Source of the DNA: Silene latifolia
Lineage: Eukaryota > Streptophyta > Magnoliopsida > Caryophyllales > Caryophyllaceae
Direction of reading: 5' to 3'
Assembly: GCF_048544455.1 (NCBI RefSeq)
Contig: NC_133537.1
Coordinates: forward strand, 151,196,058-151,260,057
Length of the DNA: 64,000 bases
Below the pieces are notes generated by a model, which worked only from the letters and a program-made list of their open reading frames with translations, was not told the DNA's origin and did not search any database. The position numbers were made by a program, and so were the translations under genes. Positions within the stretch are counted from its first letter, which is position 1. The number at the start of each line of letters is the position of its first letter. Positions 33,740-45,855 of the stretch are shown here, piece after piece.

Positions 33740-34811
33740 CCTCATTGTACTACCTATATTATCATCAATTCTTAATCAAGTTTTAATCAAGCTTTAATCT
33801 CATTTTAATCAACTATTAATCCTCTCTTAATTTAGTTGTAATACATTTCTCAATATGAATCACATCTTAATATTTCCTTAATTTCTCAATTTTTCTTAGT
33901 TTTATTTGGGTAATTAGAAGATCATTTGGGTTTATTTGGATTATTGACAACCTTCCATCAATCATCAAGTACTTCTATTATTCTTTGCTTTATTATTTTG
34001 GATCATCTCCATGGGTATAGTCCCTTTTTACCCTTGTTTAATTATTGTTTACCACATCATTTATTCATCATGTTTTGCTTTGTTAGTATGATTAATAACC
34101 TTATTAGCATGCTAAACTTGATCATGAGTGGGTAGTTCTTTAGCTAAGGTTAATGAGGAATTAGGGGAAACAAACATGGGAATTGGTCTATGCTTAATCT
34201 AATAAGTTTTTATAGTTAATTTGCTTGCTTGTTGTGATTTCAACCTATGCACATGTTATGTTTGAAGAAATGCGAGCCTATGAATCCTTGCATTTTTTAG
34301 CCATCTCCTATCTTTTCAATGAGGCTTGTAAGACGTAAATCAACTCGAGCCTCATTAGACCATACATAAGAGTTGAATAGAGGGAGACTAAGTCGACTTG
34401 TAGGTGTTGTACAGTCTAGACGACTCGGCTCCGGGACCTAAATTCTCCTAGGGATTGTAAGATATACAGTAACTCGATCCCATCACAACAATAAGTGCTT
34501 GCGTCTATTTGAGAACATGTTTGTATAATCTATTTTCATGAATCCCCTATGAACCCATGACACCCTAGTGCCTTTAATCAATTGTTTACAAACCCCTTTA
34601 CTTGCTTTACTTAATCTTGTTGATTAGTTTAGACCACATCTCATCTCAACCTAATTTGTGACACCCTAAGACATAGCTTTTTGCAATGGAAAATCCTACA
34701 TCAATACCCGTCCCTTGGGATCCGACCTTACTTACCTATTTGCTAAGAGTAGTTTGTGAAGTTATAAATATTGTTTTGGTTGGTAGCTTTTGACGAAGAG
34801 TTATAGCCACA

Positions 34812-36150
34812 CCAATCCTGCTAAGAGATTAATAGAAATAATATATCGGGTATACTTGTGCACCTAAACGAGCATTGATTGTATATGACTATTTCACCAT
34901 TTTTCATTTCTTTTTCGCACAAATACTTATTTGTAGCTCACAGGCTTTACTCCACAAGTGTGCGAATTAATTATTTGCCTAAACACTTCCCGTTTAGGAT
35001 TGATTAAAATTCTGCTTCAATAGTATCTTTCCATTTTTAGCCAATCAATTTGTATGTCTGCACTTATCAACAGACTTTGGTTTATGATCCTCATTTTTCT
35101 TTCATGCAGGATAACAAGCGCTACATTAAATTCAAAACCACCATTATCGACATCGATTTTATGTCGGTTCCATATTTGTCTTGACATGACATAATTTATC
35201 GAGATCTCTTCACAATCATTATTTTCAGGTACCTGAATCTCTTTTAGATTAATATTATTAGTCATGTCTCCAAGCTTTTCAAGGGGCTTTTGAAAAACTA
35301 TCTTATCCTTAATATTGCCATCATAAACTTTTGCTCCTTTTTGTATTCGAGGATTTTTTTTCTTTGGAACCAATTGGTCTACCACGCTTCATGCGTGCCT
35401 TAGACTCATTTGCAAGTAAAAATCCTTCAGGGACGTTAAAATTTCATTGGAGCATTTTCAACTAGTATATGGGATTTTACCACGCCTCTTAGATCAGTGA
35501 AGGCATCTAACTTAGATAACGATATAATTCATTCCAACTTATCTCTTTTACCAGTTGTTTATTTTCTCGCCCTAATGTTGGTAAGATTGACTCATCAAAA
35601 TGACTATAAATAAAGCTCCTGTAGTAAATAACTTGTTGCATGGTCTGATGCAAAATGATGCTACCTTATGTAAAATTGCATGCCCCCATGCTGAAATAGG
35701 CAATTTAGACCTTGTATTCTCGCAAACGCCAGGTTGCGAGTTGTCCAACAAAAAAAATATGTGACCATTTAGTTCATGCATCAATTAAAACCATAAAATA
35801 CCTAAATGGTCCACTGTGGATATATACCTTTTTTCCTTTCCACAAATGTAAGGGATTCATTCCCTGTCTTTGTATGTAATGGTCTAATAATTAACTTGCC
35901 TTCAGAACATGTAGCAAATGAAAAAATCACTATTTTGAAGACTCTTCTGGTTCTCCATTAAATGCCCAAATTAATTTTCAATGATTTTTCGCATCATTAA
36001 TGATCCGGAATGGCTACACCCGTCATGCCAAACAATAAAGTCGTTTTATCTTTAAACATCTGGTTTACTAGTGCATGAAATTCAACTGCACAAAACTCTT
36101 ATCGTTCACGAGGCATACATCTTCAGGTGTACCTCTCATAATCGTTATAA
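34812..36150 (-). pseudogene. pol: Copia B integrase C-terminus and RT start
   Basis: Heavily decayed. In 35572-35784 the integrase word LPISAWGHAILH is clear. About 35330-35410 encodes the basic segment ESKARMK followed by KNPRIQKGAK. The open frame 35017-35385 holds the linker with EEISINYVMSRQIWNR. Near 34870-34890 the RT entry ARLGAQ (family ARLVAQ) is readable just before the Athila A junction. Many stops and shifts; non-functional. Confidence 0.75.
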
Positions 36151-36790
36151 AATAAATTACATATAATAAGATACATGGGTAAAATAATAAGTAAACATAA
36201 ACTGTACTATTTTATTCAAACGACACTATACATTCATATATCAATATATCAGTTATAATGATCGATAAACAGTAAACATGTTACATGTGTATGCAAGAGA
36301 TGATGATGGTGTCAACCTTAACTATACAAGAGACGAAAGAAACATACATGATCAGCCGACTAATCTTAAAATACTAATTTTAATTAATACTTGTTTTGGC
36401 ATTAGACAAATTAATAAAAGAAGTACGCAGTAAACCAAACGTGACGTCCTAGGTGCTAATAATTAATCAGCATGTATCTTAAATTGCATGTAGCAGACAT
36501 GTTTGACAACTAGGATTTGGTAGTATGTATGTACTAAACTACCGATTATGTATAATGTTACCATGGTCTTGTTTATATTACTTCGCAAGTTAGTGATATT
36601 AAAACGATGTACGTAATAAAAATTATTGATATGATTACGGTGAACATTAAATTCAATTACCATAAAGAAAATTACTAGTCGTATCCATAAAATAAATGTA
36701 ACAAACACACTTGACAATATCCGAACGCAAACTAATAGCTAAATTGAATGGAAAAAAAAACAAATAACTTAATCTATAATACGAATAAAA
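36151..36790 (-). other. Copia B degraded region between gag and integrase
   Basis: AT-rich sequence where protease and the integrase core should be. I see no readable domain on either strand. Confidence 0.5.
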
Positions 36791-37886
36791 CTTAGTCCAA
36801 TTTCTGGACACTTCCATCTCCAATCACATGGCCAATTTCTCCATCAGTGTCAAAAGTTAAGAAATCTGAGTCGTCCAAATCCAAATATTCACCAGATTTG
36901 GGAGATTGATAATTATCACCATCGGCATAATTTGTCTCAAAATTGTCATGCTCATCAGTAAAATTTGTTTCTATATTCTTCCCTTTTTTATTTTCTCGAG
37001 ACTGCTTGTAGAGATCCACAAGATGTTTAGGCGTACGACAAGTATGAGCCCATTGACCTGTACTACCACAACGGTGACATGAATTTTCAACGCCTTTTTC
37101 ATTCTTCTCATATAGACCATCCTTTTGGCGAGAATATGACTTTTTAAATTTTCCGCCTCTACCACCTCAATAATTTCCTCGTCCTCTTCCACGTCTAAGT
37201 CCATCACTTTTGGTGGGACCCGAATATTTATGATTATTATCATACCTTGTCGCATTCACTTCAGTAAATGGGCCCAAAACTGCTGCATTCACTGCTGGGA
37301 ACGGATCAGTACCAGTAGGACGGGACTGGTGGTTTTTTAACAGAATTTCGCTATTTTTTTCAGCTACCAATAAACATGAGATTAGTTCAGCGTATTTTTT
37401 AAAACCTCTCTGAAGATATTGCTGCGACAGGAGCAATTGTGAACCATGAAAGGTTTGATATGTTTTTTCCAACATATCTGAATCAAATACTTTTTCTCCA
37501 CATAAAGTTAACAGTGAAGTAATTCTGAACATGGCTGAATTATAATCAGTAATCAATTTGAAATCCTGTAACCTTAGGTGTATCCAGTCATATCTTACTT
37601 TAGAAAAAATTACTGTTGTAAGATGGTCATACATTTCTTTCAGATTTTGCCATAAGATCAAAGGATCTTTCACAGTCAAATACTCAAATTTGAGTCCCTC
37701 GTGGAGATTACGGCGGAGAAGAATCATGGCCTTAGCCTTATTTTGTTCGGATGCTGTATTCCCCATTTTAATAATATCACCAAGGGCATAAGACTTAAGA
37801 TGCATCTCGGCATCTAACACCCATTCAGAATAATTATTTCCAGAGATATCCAAAGCCGCAAAATCAAGTTTAGTCAAATTCGACAT
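36791..37886 (-). pseudogene. gag: Copia B gag
   Basis: The open frame 37167-37886 (239 codons) is a copia gag: MSNLTKLDFAALD at the start, NYSEWVLDAEMHLKS, then LILWQNLKEMYDH. A frameshift near 37170 moves the C-terminus into the frame ending at 36792, where the zinc knuckle reads CHRCGSTGQWAHTC followed by RTPKHLVDLYK. The His of the CCHC knuckle is Gln here, so metal binding is probably lost. The tail is acidic and Asp-rich. Confidence 0.85.
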
Positions 37887-38266
37887 AATGAACTATTAAG
37901 AAAATAAAACAAGTTAGGACACACGATCAATTAATTCTTACCGTAAAAACAAGAAAATATAAACAAATTATAATCTAATCATTTGATCGAAGGATTGATA
38001 TGAATATAAAAAGATCTATGTTACTAGATTTTTAACGTGGCAATGTGTGGTGTATCATGATTAACAAGTGTCAATGTAATAGTTACTACTTTGCATGTGT
38101 CAAAGTTTTTTTATTAAAAGAATTAGTGTTTTACACGGGAAAGGTATTAGTAGCGTAACGATTTATTGGAAATAAAATTAGGGTTAGAAAGAGAATAACA
38201 TTAAACCGGCAGGTCTTACCAAGATCTTACCGTTTCAGTGAACAAAATATAAAATACGGTTAGAGA

Positions 38267-38281
38267 CTCGTGCTGATAACA
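38267..38281 (-). other. Copia B primer-binding site
   Basis: The minus strand reads TGTTATCAGCACGAG right after the LTR end (...TTTATAACA). It differs from the initiator-Met site of Copia A; the primer tRNA was not determined. Confidence 0.65.
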
Positions 38282-38495
38282 TGTTATAAATTAGAGAGAA
38301 TAATAAGGAGAGATAGTAGAGAGGTAATCAGATGTGTGTATTATTATGAGATCAAGGTCTCTATTTATAAATACAGGAGATGGAATCATACAATATAATA
38401 ATATATACAAGAGATCATGTTTCCCAAGAAAGAGTTTTCCTGAAAGACTTAAGATTCTAGAGAGTTCTTTAGGTAATGGATATCCACATAGATAT
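38282..38495 (-). repeat. Copia B partial 5' LTR (214 bp)
   Basis: Matches the 3' LTR remnant at 2838-2925 over the 'cccaagaaagagtt...gagagttctt' block. The minus strand has a TATA-like TTATAAATAGAG near 38363. The outer end is cut by Tat2 at 38496. Confidence 0.8.
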
Positions 38496-40531
38496 TGTAG
38501 ACACCTCGTTTCTGCACCTCCCGCCAACCACCCAGTGATGATTAGGCCGCATGTTTAATCACGCGGAGTGATTTATGACATTTCATAAGTTCATCGACAC
38601 GTGATAGCTCAAACAGTCGAGTCAACCTCATGGTCATCATCTACGCGCCCATACGGTCATTTTGACAATAATTAGAGTTCTTTTGGAGTCCGGGTCAAAA
38701 ACCGCTTCCATTTTCTAATACCGTCTTAAAATCGAGTCGGAATATTCTGGAATTTTTCGGAGTAATATTCCTAAATTTTATCTTTTATCACGAAAATATC
38801 TACCTTACGGAATAAGGAAGCATACATCTTCCCTAATTCCTAATTACAACTGCGGAAATCTTCCTTGCTGAGGAGGAAATCTCGCTTCGTCAAACATGTA
38901 AGTCTGAGGGTGTAAATCCCAATTTTATTTATTGTATTTTATTTATATTAACTAATGTACGGATTTATATCACAAGTATACTCAAAACTGATTTTAAAAC
39001 AATCTTTTTAATTTATCTTTGCAAAACAGCAGCGAAAGACGACCAAGAAGAAACGCACAATCAGGTGCGCCTTCTAGAATAGTCGCAGCATCTGTTGCGC
39101 CTCTTCCAGAGGCTGCTTCTCTGATGTTGCTCTTCTTCTTCTTCTTCCTCGAGTATCTGTTTCTTTTTGTCTTTTGTTTTTCTCCCTTTGTTCCTTCAAT
39201 TCTCATATTTTCAGTTTATGAAATTTGTTTTTATTAATCCATTTCGACTTAAATCCCCTTTAATCAATATTTGTGGGTTTTCGTCATTAAATTCTAACTC
39301 GGATTTAGGAGGCTCGATTTGTTCATATCAAGTCTCTTGAATTTGTCTTTGATATATGATTTCCATTTTGTTTCATCATCAATCTTTATTTTCCAGTTTC
39401 CGTTTTAATTCATCTTCGGATTTCGCTCTTTTCGTTTCTGATGTCGTATAAATCATCCTTGTAAATCATTATAATGTTTCATTTATTTGCCCTTTTATCA
39501 CTTTATGACTGTTCCGTATGCATGTTATACGATTAAACCACTTCTACTCGAGTTATACAATAAAAATGGACATTAACTAACCAATGAACAGTAACGATTT
39601 AACGATTCTGACTTTCACAGTCAGAAACAAACTCAAGAACAGACGCACGGTCTGATGCGCCTCTTCAAAGGGACGCAGCAGATGCTGCGCCTGTTCTGAG
39701 GTGGTTTCTGCCTCTGAACTCATCTCGTTCAGAAGTAGCTTTGGTCTAAGGCTTTTATCGACTATTATTTTGTATTATCACTAATAATTCGACGTAGTTT
39801 CATAATTTAAATTCGTTCCTTTTATTTTCTTTTCAAGCCCTTCCGTTTTGAAGCGTACTTATGACGTAAATTCAAATTATCCATTGTAATTCAATTGTAA
39901 TCCATTTGTTGTAATTTATATATTTCATATTGCTCTTGTATGATTTATATGCTTGGCAATTCACATGTAATCAATATAAATTCCAACTTCGACCCAATTA
40001 ATTGCTAAATTACTTGTTAACCGACTTAGTGTAATTTCACATGGTAGGTTTCAAACATGTTTGTTGCATCGCATGCATACAGCGGATGACATATCAAATA
40101 TAAACAACTTCCCTGATCATTAGTAGAGGCCGCTATCGCGGCGGGCGGGATTAGGTGTTCAAATAAACGAACTTCCTAATACGTACCCTCACCCCTGACT
40201 CAAGAACTCTGTGAAAATCCGAGTTCATTGGCATAACGAGAGTCATTCTAGACATAGAATGCTAAGGGTAATGAATTTCTTAGTGTTCATGTCACTACTT
40301 TGTGTCTTGATATGACATGACGCGAAGTATTCGAACGGTTCCAATTTTCCATAAAAATTGGTGGCGACTCCACAAATGCAGGCCTGTCAAACCTTTCACC
40401 GGTTTCAATGCCTTACAAATCGCTAACGGCCCATGACTTGCTTTGGCCCTCGTGCCGGAGTTCCGTGGGAGAAGTGCCGCCGCCTCAAAACCAACACGCG
40501 GGTGCGCGCGGCGCGGGTAGCTGTGTCCACA
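38496..40531 (+). repeat. Tat2 5' LTR (2036 bp)
   Basis: Begins TGTAGACACC and ends GTGTCCACA, terminal inverted repeats. Two pairs of 30-bp units lie at 39054-39110 and 39644-39700. The last 100 bases are unusually G+C-rich (cgcgggtgcgcgcggcgcgg at 40497-40516). The 3' LTR must lie beyond the window. Confidence 0.85.
39054..39700 (+). repeat. 30-bp repeat units in Tat2 LTR, two clusters
   Basis: Cluster 1: CGCA at 39054 and 39084, TGCGCC at 39066 and 39096. Cluster 2: CGCA at 39644 and 39674, TGCGCC at 39656 and 39686. Each pair is spaced exactly 30 bp. Units read CGCA...TCTG(A/T)TGCGCCTCTTC-like, and the last contains the palindrome GCAGCAGATGCTGC. The clusters are about 590 bp apart. Confidence 0.65.
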
Positions 40532-40532
40532 G

Positions 40533-40553
40533 TTTGGCGACTCCGTTGGGGAT
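40533..40553 (+). other. Tat2 primer-binding site
   Basis: TTTGGCGACTCCGTTGGGGA begins about two bases after the LTR end, resembling the PBS region of other Tat elements. The tRNA was not determined. Confidence 0.7.
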
Positions 40554-41312
40554 GATACACTTAGACTAAGTCTAATGTTACGTATGGTGAAACTTGAACA
40601 AGGTTACGGAATAGTTCATATGAGACAGTTGTCAGTTTTCATTACTCGACCTTCTTAGGCCTAACTCAACCAATTCGACCAATCGTCCCGTCTGGACGGT
40701 GAAAATTCCTATTTGTGCCCAAAGATGGATAGTGATTGACGTCAACCATACCACGATACTTACTCATGTTTATACCAAGAGATTTCACTCCTCGAGCGAA
40801 TGGATTAGGGACTGACCCGACCCATGTTTGGCACGGACCTCTCCACAGACCAGGGTACGATAGCTTGGTATGGCAACTCACCTTTTAAACCAAAATCCTT
40901 CTAAAAGCACTCAGCATACTGTTGTGTTTGTGTTTGTAACTTGTATGTTATCACCTTTTATAAACAAAACTACTTTTTCAAAACCTTTCTTCAAAATACA
41001 AAAATGTAAATCTTTCAAAATGGCCTAAAAGGCTCAAAGTCAACAAAATCATGTGGAAACTCTGTCAAAATTTCAAAAATCAACCATTTTCAAAAATCAA
41101 CTTCAAAATCAACACTCCCACAATCACACACAATGATTGTCTAGATAACATTTCAAGACCAACTTTTTTTTTCTCTTTTTTCAAAAACTCACACGACACA
41201 CACTTGTCCTTTTTTCTTTTGAGTCATTCCACGAGTCATTTCTTGTTTGATTAAGTGTGAAAAGTAGTCGATTATGTCTTGATTCGTCGTCGGTTATTAT
41301 CTTTAGTCCAAG
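40554..41312 (+). other. Tat2 leader region
   Basis: 0.76 kb between PBS and gag. A/C-rich near 40970-41130; no domain-bearing frame was seen. Confidence 0.5.
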
Positions 41313-42795
41313 ATGGTCGGAACAAACGAAAGTGCAACAAGCGTCCAGGGTCAACCCGAAGGTAATGGTAATAATCAGGTTTTGGTTGCATTACTCCGTC
41401 TCCAAGCTAGTTAATACGTCTCCTATGCTCGTCTCCAAACAATCGACGGTTGCAGTGTAGCCATGGAGGCTAGACTTCCTCCTGCGGAGGGTCCTATTCC
41501 TAACATCCCTTTGCACGACAATCCTCCACCCTTCGAAAAACCTGAAAAAGCTTCTCCACCTTTCCTTACTGAAGCTGAAAAGCGTCTTCAGTAGTTAGAA
41601 GAGCAATTGATGTACCTCAAGGGAGATGACATCTACAGGGAAAATAGCCGAAAGTATGAAGCAGTAAATGTCCAACTACCAACCAACTTCAACATGAGTG
41701 ACATCCCGAAATTCAAAGGGCACGAAAACTCTCTAAACCACATTCATTATTTCACAGATTACATGTCTATCAAGGGCATCAAGCCAGCGATGTTCTTAAG
41801 GATCTTTCCTTCGTCTCTCGACACCATTCCCAAACAGTGGTTCTACTCTCGAGACCGCAAGAAAAGTTATACTTGGGATGATGCAGCCATCGAGTTCACT
41901 AAGCAATACGCGAATAATGCCGAGATTCATGTCAACATGCGCACTCTAGAGGTTCATACCCAAAATGAAAAAGAAGGGTTCACCGAGTTTCTAAGTAGGT
42001 GGAGGAAGACTAGTACCCAACTTATTGAACGTCCAGACGAGGCCACCCTTGTGGAGAAGTCGTGGACAATCTAAGGCTTATCTATCAAAACACTTAAAGT
42101 ATCAAAACATTAAGTCTTTCAAAGATTTAACTGTGTTGGGTACAAAGATCGAAGACGATATTCGCAAAGGACTCTTGTCCAAAACTGTGGGGCGTGGATA
42201 TCAAGGTTCAACAGCAGCTGGAAGTCATTCCTACGGTTCCACTAGTAAGACCGACGATGTCAACCTTGTTGAGTCATCCAAGAAGAACAATACACTAAGA
42301 AATTTCACTGACATTGGTGACACATATACAAATGCGCTGAAAAGGTTGATGAAACATGGTAGAATCCAACCAATAGGACCCACACCCGACCCAGAAAAGA
42401 AGTCTAAATTCTGGGATAACAATGCTTATTGTGAGTATCACAGGGGTAAAGGACACGACACAGAAAACTGTTATAGGCTGAAGCATGCTCTCCAAGACAT
42501 GATTGAAGATGGACGTTTGCTTATCCCTCCCGCGAGTAAGCCTAACAACACAAAGAATCCTCTTGGAATTCTGATGATCTCGGATGAGGAATCCATCTTG
42601 GATTGCTCACACCTTATCTCTCCAATCGAAGATGAGATCAATATGGTCGGCCATGTAGAAGCCTACTCTACCATCACACCAACTCTTGCAGATTTTGTCG
42701 CATGTGCAAGAAGTTTGAGTAGACAGGTTGCTGAACTGGAAGATGTCGTGTCATCCCTACGAAAGTCAAACATCTCAACTCAAAGAGCCACGTAA
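41313..42795 (+). pseudogene. gag: Tat2 gag
   Basis: The start is taken at the ATG at 41313 (MVGTNESATS), which is in frame with the gag domain and follows the leader. In-frame stops are TAA 41412 and TAG 41592. The main domain is 41610-42060 (DIPKFKGHENSLNHIHYF; IPKQWFYSRD). A frameshift near 42055 shifts to the frame ending at 42795, which carries the zinc-knuckle-like CEYHRGKGHDTENC near 42430-42472 and a C-terminal coiled-coil-like segment (SLSRQVAELEDVVSSL). Gag would build the particle and package RNA; this copy is dead. Confidence 0.88.
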
Positions 42796-43200
42796 ATGGA
42801 CGTCACCCTTTTCTACGAATCTACAATGCAAGAAGTCATCACGATAGTTGACGATTTGGTTCAACAGATTATCAATCTGGAATCAGAAATCCTGCGTTTG
42901 AAAGAGCTCAACACTATCAATGGTGTTTGGGCCAACGATGACGAAGATGTTTACCTCAAAGAACATCCCTTGGTCAAAACTTTGGAAGAACTCGACATAG
43001 ATCATCTTACTCGATCTTGTCGCCCATATCAAAATGTCACTCCGGTGCAAACAAATAGTTCAGCCACTAATGGGAATGTCACATCTCCAACAGAGAACAA
43101 TGAAGATTCAATCACTGACCATCTAATGAAGCAACTACAAAAGACAAAGGCTGATCTTTCAGTCTGGCAACTAGTTGCTAGTTCATTTCCACATCGCTAA
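42796..43200 (+). pseudogene. gag: Tat2 gag-protease linker
   Basis: 134 codons directly after the gag stop in the same frame. The N-terminus is coiled-coil-like (LESEILRLKEL). It then has DHLTRSCRPYQ and SVWQLVASSFPHR, the conserved tail of Tat gag that leads into protease. A TAA at 43198 separates it from protease. Confidence 0.8.
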
Positions 43201-43203
43201 GCT

Positions 43204-43833
43204 TTGCTACAAGCATTGGCTAAACTCAACGTAGGACACGACTCTACTCCAGATGATGTGGTCAACCTAGTCCTCCAGGACTCAATCAAGCTAAGTAACC
43301 CAGTTACTTTTTCAGATGAAGATTTTCCACCTTTCGGTGTCACTCACAATCTAGCCTTGTACATCATTATCACATGTCTCAAAAATAATGTACCCATGAC
43401 ACTAGTGGACGATGGCTCCGCAGCCAACGTCATACCATTGAAAACTGCTTACAATGGGACGCGACTCAAAGTGATAGGCCTCATCACTCTTACTATAGCC
43501 ACTGGACCAATCGAAAGAATGGTCAATTTCCAGATAGTGGACATCGAGGCATCTTTTAACATACTTCTAGGAAGGCCATGGATTCACGCTTCCAAAGCTG
43601 TCACATCCACACTTCATCAAAAGATCAAAATCCCTCTAGATGGTCGGATAGTGATGATCACTTCGTCACCTATCAAAGCAGCAATCGAGAAAATGTCTAG
43701 CAATCAAGTCGTGTCAGATCCGGTGCACGAGTTAGGAGGATTTCATATCATCAATCTTGTGGAAAGCAAATTGGCTCCTCTATATTTCAACCAATATTCT
43801 AACCTAGTGTTCAACCACATACTCAGGTCCTAG
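43204..43833 (+). pseudogene. pol: Tat2 aspartic protease
   Basis: 209 codons. Active-site motif LVDDGSAANV at residues 67-76 (Tat proteases commonly have DDG) and the C-terminal signature FNILLGRPWIH. The active site looks intact. It would process the polyprotein. A stop at 43831 cuts it from the linker that follows. Confidence 0.87.
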
Positions 43834-44880
43834 GGATACTTCCCAGGAATGCCAATAAACTCTATCCGGAATAGCACCTTTCTACCTTTCAAAGAAGGCC
43901 ACTCCCAGAAGATACCACTAGTATTGGGATACCAGCCAAGAATATCGGAGGCTTTTTAAATGCTCGCTCAAGTTCACGATCGCAAGCATCGAGGAATCCA
44001 GATTCAACCATATCACCCTACACTAAATGGGTATTTCGTCAAGGAAGGGGACCATGAATCTTTTCACGGATTTCCTGAACCTTGGATATTCAAAGGCAAC
44101 AAGTTAGCTGGAATCGAAGTGTTCCATAACTGCTATTTCATTTCTCAGGAAACGGTTCTTACCGTCAAAAATTGTCCGACACCTTGTCTCAACGAACAAC
44201 TCGTTAGCCTTTTGTTCAAAGAAGATCGATTCGTTAAGGCAGCCCAAGACGAGATTATTATCATAATACTACGAAATGACCTTTCAACCCCGCAGCGCTC
44301 ATCACAGATGCAAAGCCAGCCAATCAACAGAAAGGATGGAGAAAATAAATTAAATGGATCAACAATCAAGGAAAGCTTTTCAAGCTCACAACTAGAGAAG
44401 GAGAGATGTTCAAAGGAGAACCAGAACATGACGAATTTGAATCTGAGTCAGAGTCGGAGTCAGAAACTGAGTCTAAGTCTAGGGAAGTCGTTAGAGAGTC
44501 TCCTCCTGTTGTCACTCCTCATACCATCGTTTCTCCTAGTTTAGCATTGTCTAGTAACAGTAGCTTGGGGAATGCCCCAGCAACTGTCCCTTTGCCGCCA
44601 CTGACTACTGCGCGGATGGCTTCTTTGTTTCAGTTATTTTCAAACATTAATATGAATAAATCTGATTCTGCTTACTCTTCGTGTTATCTTTATTGCAATT
44701 CTGTTTATAATAACTGAGGATGATCCTAACCCAGACTCAATCGAATTACCTTCCTATATAATTAAAGAAATACTAGAGGAGGGAAAAGGGGCACCAGTCA
44801 TATAGAACACTGAACCTATCAACGTAGGGACAGTTTTAGAACCCCAAGAACTAAGGATAGGGACAACCCTAGACCCAAAT
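43834..44880 (+). pseudogene. pol: Tat2 protease-RT linker
   Basis: The frame 43960-44400 has the conserved segment HGFPEPWIFKGNKLAGIEVF. Then, after a frame change at about 44400, the frame 44406-44717 carries an acidic Glu/Ser repeat (SESESESETESKS) followed by a Pro/Ser-rich stretch. Stops near 44717 and 44804 interrupt it. The acidic repeat is encoded by GAGTC(A/G)GA-type repeats at 44438-44485. Confidence 0.75.
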
Positions 44881-45855
44881 GAAAGAGCTCGTTTCATCGA
44901 CATTCTTCGCGAATTCAAAGACATTTTCGCATGGTCCTACAAAGATATGTCGGGAATAGACAGGGATATTTCCGAACACCGAATCCCAATCAAACCAGGT
45001 TTCAAACCCGTAAAGCAGAAGCTTCGCCAAATGAGAACAAAATGGGCTCTCAAGATTAAGGAAGAAGTGGACAAGCAATTCAAAGTCGGGTTCATCAAAG
45101 TTTCCGAGTACTCAGACTGGATGGATAACATAGTCCCTGTACCCAAAAAGGATGGGCGAATCTGGGTTTATGTTGATTTCATAGATCTAAACAAGGCTAG
45201 TCCAAAAGACGATTTCCAACTCCCACACATTAACATAATGGTGGATAATACAGCAGATCACGCACTCCTCTCTTTTATGGATGGAAACGCGCGATATAAT
45301 CAAATCAAAATGGTTGAAGAAGATATGCATAAAATGGCGTTCGTCACTCAGTGGGGTACCTATTGCTACACCGTTATGCCGTTCGGATTGATCAATGCTG
45401 GAGCAACATATCAACGCACCGCAACTACCATGTTGCATGACATGATGCACAAAGAAGTAGAGGTATATGTAGATGACATGATTGTCAAGTCAAAGGATAG
45501 GTAAGGTCACATCACCAACTTTCGCAAGTTCTTTCTCAGATTACGCAAGTAAAACATGAGACTTAACCCTCAGAAATGCGCATTCGGAGTCACATCCGGC
45601 AAGCTATTGGGATATGTAATCAGTCAGAGGGGAATAGAGATTGATCCATCCACAATTAAGGCTCTAATCGAGATGCCACAGCCGCAGACAGAAAAGGAAG
45701 TTCAAGGATTCCTGGGGCAAGGTACAGTACATAAGCCGTTTCATTTCGAAGCTCACTATGATTTGCGAAACCATATTCAAAAAGCTCAAGAAAACGGACT
45801 ACACCATTTGCGACGACAATTGTCAAGGAGATATTGGCCAAGCCGCCAGTTCTAA
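44881..45855 (+). pseudogene. pol: Tat2 reverse transcriptase
   Basis: The frame opens upstream of the ATG at 44947 (FAWSYKDMSGIDRDI), then has FIDLNKASPKDDFQLPH, FMDGNARYNQI, TVMPFGLINAGATYQ and the catalytic VYVDDMIVKS box at residues 173-182, before a TAA at 45502. After it, 45556-45720 gives MRLNPQKCAFGV and GYVISQRGIEIDPS, then a frameshift near 45720. The catalytic aspartates are intact; the protein is broken. Confidence 0.88.

Larger units (their letters stand above)
12574..34811 (+). mobile_element. Athila A, main copy with both LTRs
   Basis: 5' LTR 12574-14014, PBS 14020, short leader ORF, pol (26847-29865), about 3.2 kb of 3' noncoding sequence, PPT and 3' LTR 33112-34811. Copia A is inserted at 14454-26838. 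Without it the element is about 9.9 kb. Gag and protease are missing, so it depended on a partner element. The flanks (cttga left, ccaat right) are not a matching target duplication, suggesting loss of flanking Copia B sequence. Confidence 0.88.
33112..34811 (+). repeat. Athila A 3' LTR (1700 bp)
   Basis: Begins TGTGACTCATATTTGAGC and ends near AGCCACA. It retains a 198-bp segment (34398-34595) missing from both 5' LTR copies. Phased array at 33447-33560, TATA box at 33732. Confidence 0.9.
34812..38495 (-). mobile_element. Copia B, 5' part (LTR remnant to start of RT)
   Basis: Minus-strand copia element cut by Athila A at 34812 and by Tat2 at 38496. Order from the right: partial 5' LTR, PBS, gag, degraded integrase, integrase-RT linker, start of RT. 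The remaining RT/RNase H end and 3' LTR are at 11994-12573 (and 2838-3417). The central RT core is found on neither side, so some sequence was lost at the Athila A site. Confidence 0.75.

Noticed and set aside
38994-39237. Overlapping frames on both strands in the Tat2 LTR.
   Set aside because: Located inside an LTR and spanning the 30-bp repeat units; likely chance.
40497-40516. Short G+C island (cgcgggtgcgcgcggcgcgg) as a possible host promoter.
   Set aside because: It is the last part of the Tat2 5' LTR just before the PBS, and no host gene follows.
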